This document shows positions 9,425-18,043 of a DNA stretch of 64,000 bases, one piece after another. The position numbers and the translations under genes are program-made. How positions within the stretch are numbered: the stretch's first letter is position 1; every line of letters begins with the position of its first letter. Source of the stretch: Neorhizobium galegae (GTDB lineage: Bacteria; Pseudomonadota; Alphaproteobacteria; Rhizobiales; Rhizobiaceae); assembly GCF_021391675.1 (NCBI RefSeq), contig NZ_CP090095.1:997501-1061500 (forward strand). Reading direction: 5' to 3'. The notes below the pieces were generated by a model. It ran no database searches. It had not been told where the DNA came from and saw only the letters and a list, made by a program, of their open reading frames with translations.

Positions 9425-10018
9425 ATGCCGCGTCGCTCCGCCGATGGCTATGATCTTGTCGCGATTGCTCTGCACTGGCTGATCGCGGTGCTGATCCTCG
9501 GCCTGCTGGTGCTCGGCTTTGTCATGACCCGCCGATCGATCGACCCCGCCCTGCAGTTCGCGCTCTTTCAGTGGCACAAGTCCTTCGGCATGCTGGCTCT
9601 CCTTCTGGCCGCCGTGAGGCTTGTCCGTTCGCTGACCGTCGCGCGGGTGAGGCCCGTGGAAGGTCTGGGCGCCCTGGAACGTCGCTCGGCACATGGGATG
9701 CACTACCTGCTGCTGGCCTTGGCGGTGGCTGTACCGGTGGCCGGCTGGATGGTCGCCTCCGTATCGCCGCTCGAAATTCCGACCTTCGCGTTCAACCTCG
9801 TCGTCATTCCGCATCTTCCGGTGCCGAAGTCGGAAGCCGCCGAGGTGTGGTGGACGACCGTCCATGCGGTTCTCGCCTATTCCACGCTGGCGCTCGTCTT
9901 CCTGCATTCCGCCGCCGCACTCTACCACCACTATGTCAGGCACGACGACGTGCTCACCCGCATGCTCGGCAGCCGGTACCGCCCTGTCAAAACGTCAATC
10001 GAGGAGCCGGGACCATGA
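9425..10018 (+). CDS. Cytochrome b561 (CybB-type) membrane haem protein
   Basis: A 197-residue, four-helix di-haem b protein that moves electrons between quinol and a periplasmic acceptor or oxidant. Conserved His appear in IALHWLIAV (helix 1), QWHKSFG (helix 2), HGMHYLLLA (helix 3) and TTVHAVLAY / LHSAAALYHHYV (helix 4), fitting the ligand pattern of the prokaryotic b561 family. The stop overlaps the ATG of the next gene, a YceI protein, in an ATGA junction. The b561-YceI pairing is common and suggests joint handling of isoprenoid quinones or superoxide in the envelope. Confidence 0.92.
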   Translation: MPRRSADGYDLVAIALHWLIAVLILGLLVLGFVMTRRSIDPALQFALFQWHKSFGMLALLLAAVRLVRSLTVARVRPVEGLGALERRSAHGMHYLLLALAVAVPVAGWMVASVSPLEIPTFAFNLVVIPHLPVPKSEAAEVWWTTVHAVLAYSTLALVFLHSAAALYHHYVRHDDVLTRMLGSRYRPVKTSIEEPGP

Positions 10019-10602
10019 CCCGCAAGTCAACCGTCATCGCAGCAATGCTGCTCACCATGTCGCTTCCGCAGGCCAGCTTCTCCGCGGTCGATGTCCCGAG
10101 CCTCACGGACGCGGCCGGGCGTTATGCCATCACGCCCGGCTCCCGCATCGCCTTTGCCGTGGATCAGGTCGGCGGCGGCGGCATCAAGGGCAAATTCGGC
10201 AAGTTTTCGGGCACGTTCAACCTGAAAGCCGGCGATCTCGCGCATTCCATGGTGAATTTCGACCTGAAGCCGGAAAGCGTCAGCACCGGCCAGGATCGCA
10301 TCGATGCTTTCCTGCGCTCCGGCGCCGTCTTCGATTCCTCTCGGTTCGAGACGATCTCGTTCCGGTCGGAACGGGTCGAGCAGACCGGCCCGGACAGCGC
10401 CCGCATCACCGGCACGCTGACCGCCAAGGGGCATAGCTCAGCCGAAATCTTTGATGTGAAGCTGACCTCCTGGAGCGGCCGAAAGATAGGCTTCAACGTC
10501 AGCGGCAAGATCTACCGCTCGCGCTACGCCATGGACGTCGGCACGCCGATCTATTCCAACGTCGTGCAGTTCGACATGGTGATCGAGGGCGAGCGGAGCT
10601 AG
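10015..10602 (+). CDS. YceI-family periplasmic lipid-binding protein
   Basis: A 195-residue protein with a signal peptide (about residues 1-24, ending near ASFSA). The lipocalin-like YceI fold follows: AGRYAITPGSRIAFAVDQ, then GKFGKFSGTFNL, DRIDAFLRSG.VFDSSRF and the C-terminal RYAMDVG segment. YceI proteins bind polyisoprenoids in a hydrophobic barrel. The start ATG at 10015 sits in the cytochrome b561 stop codon and has GGAG upstream. I rejected the longer in-frame extension, which runs antisense-like through the b561 gene. The start is supported by the leader peptide immediately after it. Confidence 0.92.
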   Translation: MTRKSTVIAAMLLTMSLPQASFSAVDVPSLTDAAGRYAITPGSRIAFAVDQVGGGGIKGKFGKFSGTFNLKAGDLAHSMVNFDLKPESVSTGQDRIDAFLRSGAVFDSSRFETISFRSERVEQTGPDSARITGTLTAKGHSSAEIFDVKLTSWSGRKIGFNVSGKIYRSRYAMDVGTPIYSNVVQFDMVIEGERS

Positions 10603-10858
10603 AGACAGCGCCCTCGATGGACCCATTACTTCATTCGACGTAGAAGGATACTGCTTCGGAGCCTTGCCTTGGAAAAGGGGTGCCGGGGTGCAAGGCGCCG
10701 TCAATTGAAGTTATTGATTTAAAATAAGAATTTTTAAAATGAATGGCTTGATTTGGAATCCCTCTGGCAACTAATGCTTTCGAAGTATGGGCTTTTGGCA
10801 TGCTTGCGCCTTCCAAAAAACATGACACTCTGACCAAAGTATAGTTTGGGGGAGTGTA

Positions 10859-11698
10859 ATGGCGCAGTTAGTATATCCCATTGATCCGGATACTCTTCTG
10901 GCAGATGTTGATGCTGCTCGATCGATGGCCAGGAATTATGCCGAGGCTTACCAATCGGCATCGCCCTATCCGCATATCTGCATCGACAATTTCCTGCCCG
11001 AGCAAGTTCTGGAAAACGTCCTGACCGACCTCGGGAACCGCCCGGAAAAGGAGACGACGTTTGCGAGAGCGCAGGAGAACAAGAAGGTCTCCTATGCTCC
11101 GGAGCGGCTTCCGACCTACACCAAGAACCTGTTCTACGCGCTGAATTCGCGCCCTTTCATCCTGTTCCTGGAGGAGATGACCGGCATCGAGGGATTGATC
11201 CCCGACCCGTTCTTTTTTGGCGCCGGCGTCCATGAGACTGCCAACGGCGGGCATCTCGATATCCACGCGGATTTCAATCTTCACTCCAAGATGAAGGTCG
11301 AGCGCCGTCTCAACACGCTGATCTATCTCAACAAGGGCTGGCGGGAGGAGTGGGGTGGCTCATTCGAGATCTGGGACAAGGAGATGAAGGGCAAGGTGCA
11401 CAGTTTCACCCCGCTGTTCAACCGCATGGTCACATTCTCGACCACGTCGGACTCTTTCCATGGCAATCCCAGCGTCGTGAACCATCCGGAGGACAAGTCG
11501 AGGGACTCGATCGCTCTCTATTATTACACGGCGACCTGGGACGAATCCCGCAAGTCGCATTCGACGCTCTTCAAGCCGCGTCCGAATTCGGCAGACAAGA
11601 AGGACTATGCCGAAATCCGCCGTGACGTGCTGCGGGAGTTCACTCCGCCGATGCTCTATCGCAAGATCATCGGGCCCTTGAGCCGCCTCGGCTTCTAG
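10859..11698 (+). CDS. 2-oxoglutarate/Fe(II)-dependent oxygenase (prolyl-4-hydroxylase-like)
   Basis: A 279-residue double-stranded beta-helix oxygenase. The metal triad is visible: HxD in LDIHADF (near residue 139), the distal His in DSFHGNP (near residue 200), and the 2-oxoglutarate-binding Arg in SRDSIALYY. The N-terminal YPHICIDNFLP is typical of the family. Such enzymes hydroxylate protein side chains or small molecules; the substrate cannot be told. GGGGGAG just upstream supports the ATG at 10859, and TATAGT about 20 bases before it could be a -10 box. It stands alone, transcribed towards dxs. Confidence 0.86.
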   Translation: MAQLVYPIDPDTLLADVDAARSMARNYAEAYQSASPYPHICIDNFLPEQVLENVLTDLGNRPEKETTFARAQENKKVSYAPERLPTYTKNLFYALNSRPFILFLEEMTGIEGLIPDPFFFGAGVHETANGGHLDIHADFNLHSKMKVERRLNTLIYLNKGWREEWGGSFEIWDKEMKGKVHSFTPLFNRMVTFSTTSDSFHGNPSVVNHPEDKSRDSIALYYYTATWDESRKSHSTLFKPRPNSADKKDYAEIRRDVLREFTPPMLYRKIIGPLSRLGF

Positions 11699-11705
11699 CC
11701 CGGGA

Positions 11706-11724
11706 GAGCCCGGCGGTCGGGCTC
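11706..11724. terminator. Hairpin between convergent oxygenase gene and dxs
   Basis: GAGCCCG / CGGGCTC with a five-base loop, overlapping the dxs stop codon. There is no T-run on either strand, so termination activity is uncertain. Position between two converging stops is the main support. Confidence 0.35.
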
Positions 11725-13642
11725 AGCCGGCAAAACCGACGCCGATCTGCGGCTGGCCGAGCGTCCTGAAGACGGTCGAAACGATGCCGGCGCGGTCGAG
11801 GCCGGCCTTGGCATACATCGCATCCGGGCTCGCCTGCTGCATCCAGATGTCCGGCAGCACCAGCGAGCGGATTTTCAGGCCGTTGTCGAGCAGGCCCTCG
11901 GTCGCGAGGAACTGCAGCACATGACTGCCGAATCCGCCGACCGCCCCTTCCTCGATGGTGATGAGCACTTCGTGATTACGGGCGAGCTGGCGGATCAGAT
12001 CCTGGTCCAGCGGCTTGGCGAAACGCGCATCCGCAACCGTCGTCGAAAGACCGGCGGCGTCGAGATCCTCGGCTGCAAGCACACATTCCTTGAGGCGCGT
12101 GCCGAACGAGAGCAACGCCACCTTGGCGCCCTGCTTGACCACCCGGCCCTTGCCGATTTCGAGGATCTGGCCGCGTTCCGGCAGCTCGACCCCAACGCCC
12201 TCACCGCGCGGATAACGGAAGGAGATCGGGCCTTCGTCATAGGCAGCGGCGGTGCGCACCATGTGCTTCAGCTCCGCCTCGTCGGCGGCAGCCATCACCA
12301 CCATGCCCGGCAGGGTGGCGAGGAAGGTCGTATCGAACGATCCCGCATGGGTCGGCCCGTCGGCGCCGACGAGGCCGGCGCGATCGATCGGGAAGCGGAC
12401 CGGCAGTCCCTGGATCGCCACGTCGTGGACGACCTGGTCGTAACCCCGCTGCAGGAAGGTCGAATAGAGAGCGCAGAAAGGCTTGTAGCCCTCCGCCGCA
12501 AGGCCTGCCGCAAACGTCACCGCATGCTGTTCGGCAATGCCGACATCGAAGGTGCGGGCCGGGAAGACATCCGCCAGCTTGTCGATGCCCGTGCCGTTCG
12601 GCATCGCGGCGGTGACGCCGACGATCTTGTCGTCGAGTGCTGCTTCCTGAACCAGCGCCTCGCCGAACACGCTGGTATAGCTCGGTGCGTTCGGCTTCGA
12701 TTTTGCCTGTGCGCCGGTGATGACGTCGAACTTGTTGACGCCGTGGTACTTGTCGGCGGCGGCTTCCGCAGGCGCGTAACCCTTGCCTTTCTGCGTCACC
12801 ACATGGATCAGCACCGGGCCGCGGGCATTGTCGCGCACATTGCGCAGCACCGGCAGAAGGTGGTCGAAGGAATGACCATCGATCGGGCCGATATGGTAGA
12901 AACCCATCTCCTCGAACATCGTCCCGCCGGTGACGTATCCGCGCGCATGCTCGACGGCGCGGGTGATCGCCCGGTCGACATTCTTGCCGAGATAGGCGGT
13001 CAGCTTCTTGCCGAGATCGCGAAAGCCCATATAGGTGCGGCCGGAGGCGAGACGCGCCAGATAGGCGCTCATCGCGCCGGTCGGCGGGGCGATCGACATG
13101 TCGTTGTCGTTGAGGATGACGATCAGCCGGGCATCGAGCGCGCCGGCATTGTTCAGCGCCTCATAGGCCATGCCGGCCGACATCGCGCCGTCGCCGATGA
13201 CCGCGATCACATTGCGCTTCGAGCCGGAAAGATCTGCCGCCACCGCCATGCCGAGGCCGGCAGAGATCGAGGTGGAGGAATGGGCAGCACCGAACGGATC
13301 GTATTCGCTCTCGGCCCGGCGGGTGAAGCCGGAAAGCCCGTCCTCCTGGCGCAGCGTGCGAATGCGGTCACGCCGGCCGGTCAGGATCTTGTGCGGATAA
13401 CACTGGTGGCCGACGTCGAAGATCAGCCTGTCGTCCGGCGTGTTGAATACCTTGTGGATGGCGATCGTCAGTTCCACGACGCCGAGGCCGGCGCCGAGAT
13501 GGCCGCCGGTCCGCGACACCGCATCGATCATCTCGTCGCGCAATTCGCGGGCAAGCTGCGTCAGGTCGCGATCTTCGATCTCGCGAAGATCGGCAGGAAG
13601 CATGACCTTGTCGAGCAATGGCGTGGCGGGAGTTGATGTCAC
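11723..13642 (-). CDS. dxs: 1-deoxy-D-xylulose-5-phosphate synthase
   Basis: A 639-residue thiamine-diphosphate enzyme joining pyruvate and glyceraldehyde-3-phosphate, the first step of the MEP isoprenoid pathway. The N terminus has the [16 protein letters not shown] and [11 protein letters not shown] motifs. The ThDP/Mg motif is [18 protein letters not shown]. Then come the central transketolase pyrimidine domain ([12 protein letters not shown], with catalytic Glu) and the C-terminal transketolase domain. Length is normal for Dxs. In relatives the gene sits with xseB and a histone-deacetylase-like gene upstream and tlyA downstream; here those neighbours are separated by inserted genes on both sides. 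Confidence 0.98.
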   Translation of the reverse strand: MTSTPATPLLDKVMLPADLREIEDRDLTQLARELRDEMIDAVSRTGGHLGAGLGVVELTIAIHKVFNTPDDRLIFDVGHQCYPHKILTGRRDRIRTLRQEDGLSGFTRRAESEYDPFGAAHSSTSISAGLGMAVAADLSGSKRNVIAVIGDGAMSAGMAYEALNNAGALDARLIVILNDNDMSIAPPTGAMSAYLARLASGRTYMGFRDLGKKLTAYLGKNVDRAITRAVEHARGYVTGGTMFEEMGFYHIGPIDGHSFDHLLPVLRNVRDNARGPVLIHVVTQKGKGYAPAEAAADKYHGVNKFDVITGAQAKSKPNAPSYTSVFGEALVQEAALDDKIVGVTAAMPNGTGIDKLADVFPARTFDVGIAEQHAVTFAAGLAAEGYKPFCALYSTFLQRGYDQVVHDVAIQGLPVRFPIDRAGLVGADGPTHAGSFDTTFLATLPGMVVMAAADEAELKHMVRTAAAYDEGPISFRYPRGEGVGVELPERGQILEIGKGRVVKQGAKVALLSFGTRLKECVLAAEDLDAAGLSTTVADARFAKPLDQDLIRQLARNHEVLITIEEGAVGGFGSHVLQFLATEGLLDNGLKIRSLVLPDIWMQQASPDAMYAKAGLDRAGIVSTVFRTLGQPQIGVGFAG

Positions 13643-13743
13643 GAATAACGGCCTTTTCTGCTCTTTTCCGGAAGCGTGTTCCTCCCCAAGATGAGAAGAA
13701 AGCAGGCTTTTTCAAGTTGCATGACCCGCGGTTCTACCCGATT

Positions 13744-14667
13744 TCAGGCTACGGGCAAGGGGACAAACTCCTCCTCGTCCCCGGGCACGATGTCGAAACG
13801 GCCGGTTCGCCACTCATCTTTCGCCTTTTCGATGCGCTCCTTGGAGGAGGAAACGAAGTTCCACCAGATATAGCGCTTCGAATTCAGCGCCGCGCCGCCG
13901 AACAGCATCAGATGGCAGCCCGGAGCGCCGGCTTCGAGCGTGATGTTGTCGCCCGGACGGAAGACGAGAAGCTGGTCGGCTGCGAACCGGTCACCGGAAA
14001 CGACCAGTTCGCCGGAGAGAATGTAGATCGCCCGTTCCTCATGCGCCGCTGCAAACGGGAAGCGCTTGCCGGCCTCGAGGCGGAGATCGACATAGAGCGT
14101 GTCGGTGAAGGTCGAGACGGGCGAGCCGAGGCCCTCGAAAGCGCCGATGACCACCCGGCCGCTCGCGCCGTCCGCGTCGATGACCGGCATTTTTTCCTTG
14201 CCCGTGTGCGAGAAGGTCGGATCGATCTCCTCCTTGTCGTCCGGCAGTGCCAGCCAGGTCTGCAGTCCGGAGACCGACATCGGATGGCCGCGCAGGTTTT
14301 CGGGCGTGCGCTCCGAATGCACGATACCGCGGCCGGCGGTCATCAGGTTGATGTCGCCCGGCCGGATGACCAGTTCGGTGCCGAGGCTGTCGCGATGCTT
14401 GATCTCGCCGTCGAACAGGTAGGTGACGGTGGATAGCCCGATATGCGGATGCGGCTTGACGTCCAGCGCCTCGTCGGCGCGCAGCAGCGCCGGTCCCATC
14501 CGGTCGAAGAAGATGAAAGGTCCCACCAGTCTTCTCTGCCGGCTCGGCAAAGCGCGCCGCACGGAAAACCCGCCGATATCGCTGGTGCGCGGGATGATCA
14601 GGTTCTCGATCGCATCACAGGCAAAGGCGTCACCGGCGACCGGGTCTATTCCGGGGAAGAAGGACAT
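13744..14667 (-). CDS. Pirin family protein
   Basis: A 307-residue bicupin. The N-terminal cupin has the metal-binding PHPHIGLST motif with further His/Glu ligands in AGRGIVHSER. The C-terminal cupin includes HEERAIYILSGE. Pirins bind iron; some are quercetin 2,3-dioxygenases and others regulate central metabolism. Quercetinase activity would fit a plant-associated host but is only a guess. It lies between dxs and the HepT/MntA pair, all on the minus strand, with a 101-base gap to dxs that could hold a separate dxs promoter. Confidence 0.93.
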   Translation of the reverse strand: MSFFPGIDPVAGDAFACDAIENLIIPRTSDIGGFSVRRALPSRQRRLVGPFIFFDRMGPALLRADEALDVKPHPHIGLSTVTYLFDGEIKHRDSLGTELVIRPGDINLMTAGRGIVHSERTPENLRGHPMSVSGLQTWLALPDDKEEIDPTFSHTGKEKMPVIDADGASGRVVIGAFEGLGSPVSTFTDTLYVDLRLEAGKRFPFAAAHEERAIYILSGELVVSGDRFAADQLLVFRPGDNITLEAGAPGCHLMLFGGAALNSKRYIWWNFVSSSKERIEKAKDEWRTGRFDIVPGDEEEFVPLPVA

Positions 14668-14676
14668 GGGTACTCG

Positions 14677-15038
14677 CTAAAGCGTTTCCTGTTCGGCCGG
14701 ATACTGCGCCAGGAATGTTTCGAGTTCAATGAGGAGGGGAGGGAGACGCTCGACGATGGTCGTCCAAATCACCGAGTCCAGAACGCCTTTGTAGTCGTGG
14801 CGTAGAACGTTGCCGAGATTTCGAATGGCGAGCCAGTTATGCGCGGGGAACAGCTCTTCGGCCAATGAGCTGAGTTTGACAGCCGCTTCGGAAACACGTG
14901 AAAAACATCGTTCGACTGCGTCACGGACCAATCGATTTCCCGCATATGCCCGAAAATCCATGCCAGTGGTATATTCAAGGATTGCCGCCCATTTTCGACG
15001 ATATCGCGCATCCGCGTCAGAGGGCGTTTAGAAGGCAA
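14677..15038 (-). pseudogene. HepT-like HEPN RNase toxin (DUF86), disrupted by a frameshift
   Basis: Two overlapping minus-strand frames together make one DUF86/HepT protein. The first, from a TTG at 15038, gives PSKRPLTRMRDIVEN. The second gives ILEYTTGMDF, then a long segment with DAVERCFSRVSEAAVKL and the HEPN-type RNLGNVLRHDY motif, ending at 14677. One extra base in the CCC at 14988-14990 (GGG on the coding strand) would fuse them into DIVENGAAILEYTTGMDF, a normal HepT sequence. The 5' end overlaps the mntA stop, as in intact pairs. HepT is the RNase toxin that MntA neutralises by AMPylation. As written the toxin is inactive, unless translation restarts at the ATG at 14961, which would lack the first helix. 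Sequencing error is a serious alternative. Confidence 0.75.
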
Positions 15039-15339
15039 TGGCGCGATCCCGTTCTATGGAGCGCCGCACGTTCTCTTTTTGAATCGGTTCGGCGATCACA
15101 TCAACGTTTTCGTAGCCCGTAATTTCGGTGATGCGCTCTTGCAGGATCGCTAGAGCACTGAAATATCCGAGACCGGATTTGATCACGGGGTCGGTCAGCC
15201 TGACAAGAATATCGAGGTCGGATTCCGCAGTCGCTTCCCCCCTGGCCACGGAGCCAAAGATCGACACATGCTCCGCGCCCGCGGCGCGCAGCTCGTCCTC
15301 ATGCTCCCTCAGCTTGGCGATGACCAGATCCTTGTCCAT
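15028..15339 (-). CDS. MntA-like nucleotidyltransferase antitoxin
   Basis: A 103-residue minimal nucleotidyltransferase. The signature GSx10DxD is complete: G29-S30 and D41-x-D43 in IFGSVARGEATAESDLDILV. In HepT/MntA systems this protein transfers AMP to a tyrosine of HepT and so silences it. It overlaps the downstream hepT by 11 bases, indicating an operon. The start codon lies inside a 16-bp palindrome that may be an autoregulatory site. If hepT is truly broken, this is an antitoxin without a toxin. Confidence 0.88.
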   Translation of the reverse strand: MDKDLVIAKLREHEDELRAAGAEHVSIFGSVARGEATAESDLDILVRLTDPVIKSGLGYFSALAILQERITEITGYENVDVIAEPIQKENVRRSIERDRAIAF

Positions 15340-15347
15340 ATGGACAA
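15332..15347. promoter_or_regulatory. 16-bp palindrome over the mntA start codon
   Basis: TTGTCCATATGGACAA is a perfect palindrome centred on the ATG of mntA (coding-strand ATG at 15339-15337). TATATT lies immediately upstream on the coding strand and may be the -10 box, which would place the palindrome at the transcription start. This fits a repressor site for autoregulation of the toxin-antitoxin operon; the binding protein is unknown. Confidence 0.45.
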
Positions 15348-15379
15348 TATAGTGGAGCCCTCGGATTTGGTCGAGAGCG

Positions 15380-15739
15380 TTAGGGGCACCCGCTCAAAGT
15401 GACCTCATCCCTAGCCGTCGCCCCAAGCTCCACACATCCATCCGTATGACACAGCCTCCACCCACTCGGCGTCATGCCCGAAGCCGCCAGCGAAATGCGT
15501 TCCTGTGGCGGCAGTTTCGGCGCCCAAACCCACCAGCTGTCCTTCAGCACCGCGTCCGCGCCGGGCTCCATGCCGGCGCCGGACCCTTTGACCTCCGCCT
15601 GACGAAGCTCCAGCCCGGCCGGCGTTACGGACCAGGTCTCGCGCCATTCCGTCTTCTGCACCGAATGCGTCCAGGAGAGCGTGAATGCCGAGATGGCGAG
15701 CGCCGTCACTTTGCCGCCCGCCAGGATGCAGAGGCTCAT
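15380..15739 (-). CDS. DUF1850 protein of a TAXI-TRAP transporter
   Basis: A 119-residue protein with a single N-terminal hydrophobic segment (about residues 4-24), followed by a small domain with WxxTWSVTPAGLEL and a C-terminal Cys pair (CHTDGC). This matches the DUF1850 family, typically encoded just after fused TRAP permeases of the TAXI class and presumed to be an accessory transporter component. It begins 10 bases after the permease stop codon in the same operon. Role in transport is unproven. Confidence 0.78.
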   Translation of the reverse strand: MSLCILAGGKVTALAISAFTLSWTHSVQKTEWRETWSVTPAGLELRQAEVKGSGAGMEPGADAVLKDSWWVWAPKLPPQERISLAASGMTPSGWRLCHTDGCVELGATARDEVTLSGCP

Positions 15740-15749
15740 CGCCCGGCGC

Positions 15750-17858
15750 TCAAGTCAGTGCCGGTGCGGCCGGCGCGTTGCGGTTGCGCCACCAATGCTG
15801 CGCGACGACGATGACGCCGAGGGTCCAGCCGAGTTCGTCGGTCCAGGGAAGCGCCATCACGAGGCTGGCACCGGCGACGAACGCAAGCAGGCGCTCCCAC
15901 GTTGCCATGCGGGCGAACAGGAAGCCGACCACCGCCGTGCCCCAGAGCGCGATGCCGAAGCACGCCTTGAGGAAGACATAGGCGACCTCGACCGGATAAC
16001 CCCAAGCCGCGGCGATCGCACCCGGATCCTGCAGCATCAGCGCCGGCGTGTAGACGGCCATGAACGGCACGACGAAACCGGCGGTCGCGAGCTTGGTCGC
16101 CTCCACGCCGATCTTCAGCCCCGAGGTCTTCGCCATCGGTGCTGCCGCGAAGGCTGCGAGTGCGACGGGCGGCGTCAGGTCGGCCATGATGCCGAAATAG
16201 AAGACGAACATGTGGCTGACGATCAGCGGCACGCCGAGTTCCAGAAGGGCAGGGCCGGCAAGCGACGAGGTGATGATGTAGTTCGGGATCGTCGGAATGC
16301 CCATGCCGAGGATCAGGCAGGTGATCATCGTCAAGACCAGCGACAGGAACAGGTTGTGCTCGCCGACCCGGATGATGGCGCCGACAAAGGTCGAAGCGAT
16401 CCCGGTCAGCGTCAGCGTGCCGATCACGATGCCGACGATGGCGCAGGCGATGCCGACAGGCAATGCGTTCTTGGCGCCCTCGGCCATCGCGTCACGGCAG
16501 ATCGCCAGCGTCTCGCGCCCGCCCTTGACGAAGATGCAGCCAACGATCAGGGCGAGGATGACGATCGCCAGGAAATTGACCCCGTAGCGCAGGAACGAGG
16601 CGGCGGCGATGCCGAGCACGACCCAGAAGACGAGACGGAAGGCAAGCGGGCCGATGCTTGCGGCAAGCGGCATGCCGAGGATCAGCACGATGACCAGCGC
16701 CAGCCCCATCGTACCGGCGAAGATCGGCGTGTAACCGGCAAACAGCAGGTAGACGAGGGCAGCGAGCGGCAGGATCAGCGGCCAGTGCTCCCTGACGGCC
16801 GCCCAGGGGTTCGGCAGGTCGGCCTTGTTCATGCCCTTGAGGCCGGCCTTGCCCGCCTCCAGGAACACCATCCAGAAGCAGACGCCGAAATAGAGAACGG
16901 CGGGGATGATCGCCGCCTTGACGATCTCCGCATAGGAAACGTTGAGCGTCTCGGCCATGATGAAGGCGACGGCGCCCATGACCGGCGGCATGATCTGCCC
17001 GCCCATGGACGAGGTCGCCTCGACGCCGCCCGCAAAGGCCGAGCGGAAACCGAAGCGCTTCATCAGCGGAATGGTGAACTGGCCGGAGGCGACGACATTG
17101 GCGACGCCGGAGCCGGAAATCGTACCCATCAGCGCCGAGGACATGACGCAGACCTGCGCCGGCCCGCCGCGCCAGGTTCCGACGAGGCCGAGCGCGAAAT
17201 CGTTGAACAGCGCCAGCATGCCGGCGCGTTCCAGAAACGCCGCAAAGACCACGAAGATGAAGATATAGGCCGCCGAGACGTAGATCGGCGTGCCGTAGAT
17301 GCCTTCCGTGCCGTAGGCGAAATTCTCGATGATCTGCTCGAAATCATAGCCGCGATGGATGAACGGGCCTGGGGCGTATTGCCCGAAAAAGCAGTAGGCG
17401 AGGAATATGGCGGCGATGATCGTCAGCGGCAGGCCCATCAGCCGCCGCGCCGCTTCGAAGACCAGCACGATGAGGACGGCTCCGATGATGAGGTCCGGTA
17501 TCGTCAGGAACCCGCTGCGCTGGATGAGGTCGGTATAAAACACCCAATTGTAGATGCCGGTGAGAAAACCGACGATGCCGAGCGCCCAGAACCAGATCTT
17601 GCCGGCTTTCGTCTTGGCGACGAGATTGCCGATCAGCACGAAGCCGAGCAGCAACAGGAAGCCCACATGCATGGCGCGGACGACTTGGCTCGCAAGCGTG
17701 CCATAGGCGGCGGTCCAGAGCTGAAAGAGGGTAAAGGCAAAGGCGATCCAGAAGGCGATCCGCCCGGTGATACCTTCACCGAAGCCGGCCGGCAGGCCCT
17801 CGATCGGCTCTTCCGCCGAGTGCGAGGTGATCGAATTTTGCGTTGGGGTTTCGGACAT
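15750..17858 (-). CDS. TRAP transporter fused permease (small 4TM + large 12TM), TAXI type
   Basis: A 702-residue membrane protein with many predicted helices. The N-terminal part corresponds to the small DctQ-like subunit and the rest to the DctM-like large subunit, as in 4TM/12TM fusions. Conserved features include AYCFFGQYAPGPFIHRGY, SGSGVANVVASGQFTIP, GGQIMPPVMGAVAFIMAE and GMGIPTIPNYI. The ATG at 17858 has GGAGA upstream; an in-frame extension to 17966 runs through an intergenic repeat and is rejected. It imports a solute, often a dicarboxylate or glutamate-like compound in this class, with the binding protein encoded upstream, driven by an ion gradient. Confidence 0.95.
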   Translation of the reverse strand: MSETPTQNSITSHSAEEPIEGLPAGFGEGITGRIAFWIAFAFTLFQLWTAAYGTLASQVVRAMHVGFLLLLGFVLIGNLVAKTKAGKIWFWALGIVGFLTGIYNWVFYTDLIQRSGFLTIPDLIIGAVLIVLVFEAARRLMGLPLTIIAAIFLAYCFFGQYAPGPFIHRGYDFEQIIENFAYGTEGIYGTPIYVSAAYIFIFVVFAAFLERAGMLALFNDFALGLVGTWRGGPAQVCVMSSALMGTISGSGVANVVASGQFTIPLMKRFGFRSAFAGGVEATSSMGGQIMPPVMGAVAFIMAETLNVSYAEIVKAAIIPAVLYFGVCFWMVFLEAGKAGLKGMNKADLPNPWAAVREHWPLILPLAALVYLLFAGYTPIFAGTMGLALVIVLILGMPLAASIGPLAFRLVFWVVLGIAAASFLRYGVNFLAIVILALIVGCIFVKGGRETLAICRDAMAEGAKNALPVGIACAIVGIVIGTLTLTGIASTFVGAIIRVGEHNLFLSLVLTMITCLILGMGIPTIPNYIITSSLAGPALLELGVPLIVSHMFVFYFGIMADLTPPVALAAFAAAPMAKTSGLKIGVEATKLATAGFVVPFMAVYTPALMLQDPGAIAAAWGYPVEVAYVFLKACFGIALWGTAVVGFLFARMATWERLLAFVAGASLVMALPWTDELGWTLGVIVVAQHWWRNRNAPAAPALT

Positions 17859-17880
17859 TGGTTCTCCGAGGTCTCCGTTG

Positions 17881-18019
17881 CCCCTCACCTTAATCCCCTC
17901 TCCGCTTGGGGGAAGAGGATAGGTGACCCAAACGACGTTGGCGGGGGACGGATACAGTTGCGGCATAAGTCCTTCTCCCCGTGAAGACGGGGAGAAGGTG
18001 GCGGCAGCCGGATGAGGGG
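17881..18019. repeat. Mosaic palindromic intergenic element inside the TRAP operon
   Basis: The element is bracketed by CCCCTCA (17881-17887) and TGAGGGG (18013-18019). It contains a perfect 12-bp inverted repeat (CCTTCTCCCCGT at 17971-17982 and its complement at 17987-17998) and a second imperfect palindrome at about 17896-17916. GC-rich mosaics with CCTTCTCCCC/GGGGAGAAGG cores are dispersed through rhizobial genomes. Lying between binding-protein and permease genes, it may set their expression ratio through mRNA structure. Confidence 0.62.
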
Positions 18020-18043
18020 CAAATCGCTCTCATCCTCGCCCGT

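Noticed and set aside
15681..17984. Plus-strand open frame of about 767 codons opposite the TRAP permease
   Set aside because: Composition dominated by Asp/Arg/Gly/His, which is the shadow of a hydrophobic membrane protein; no family features.
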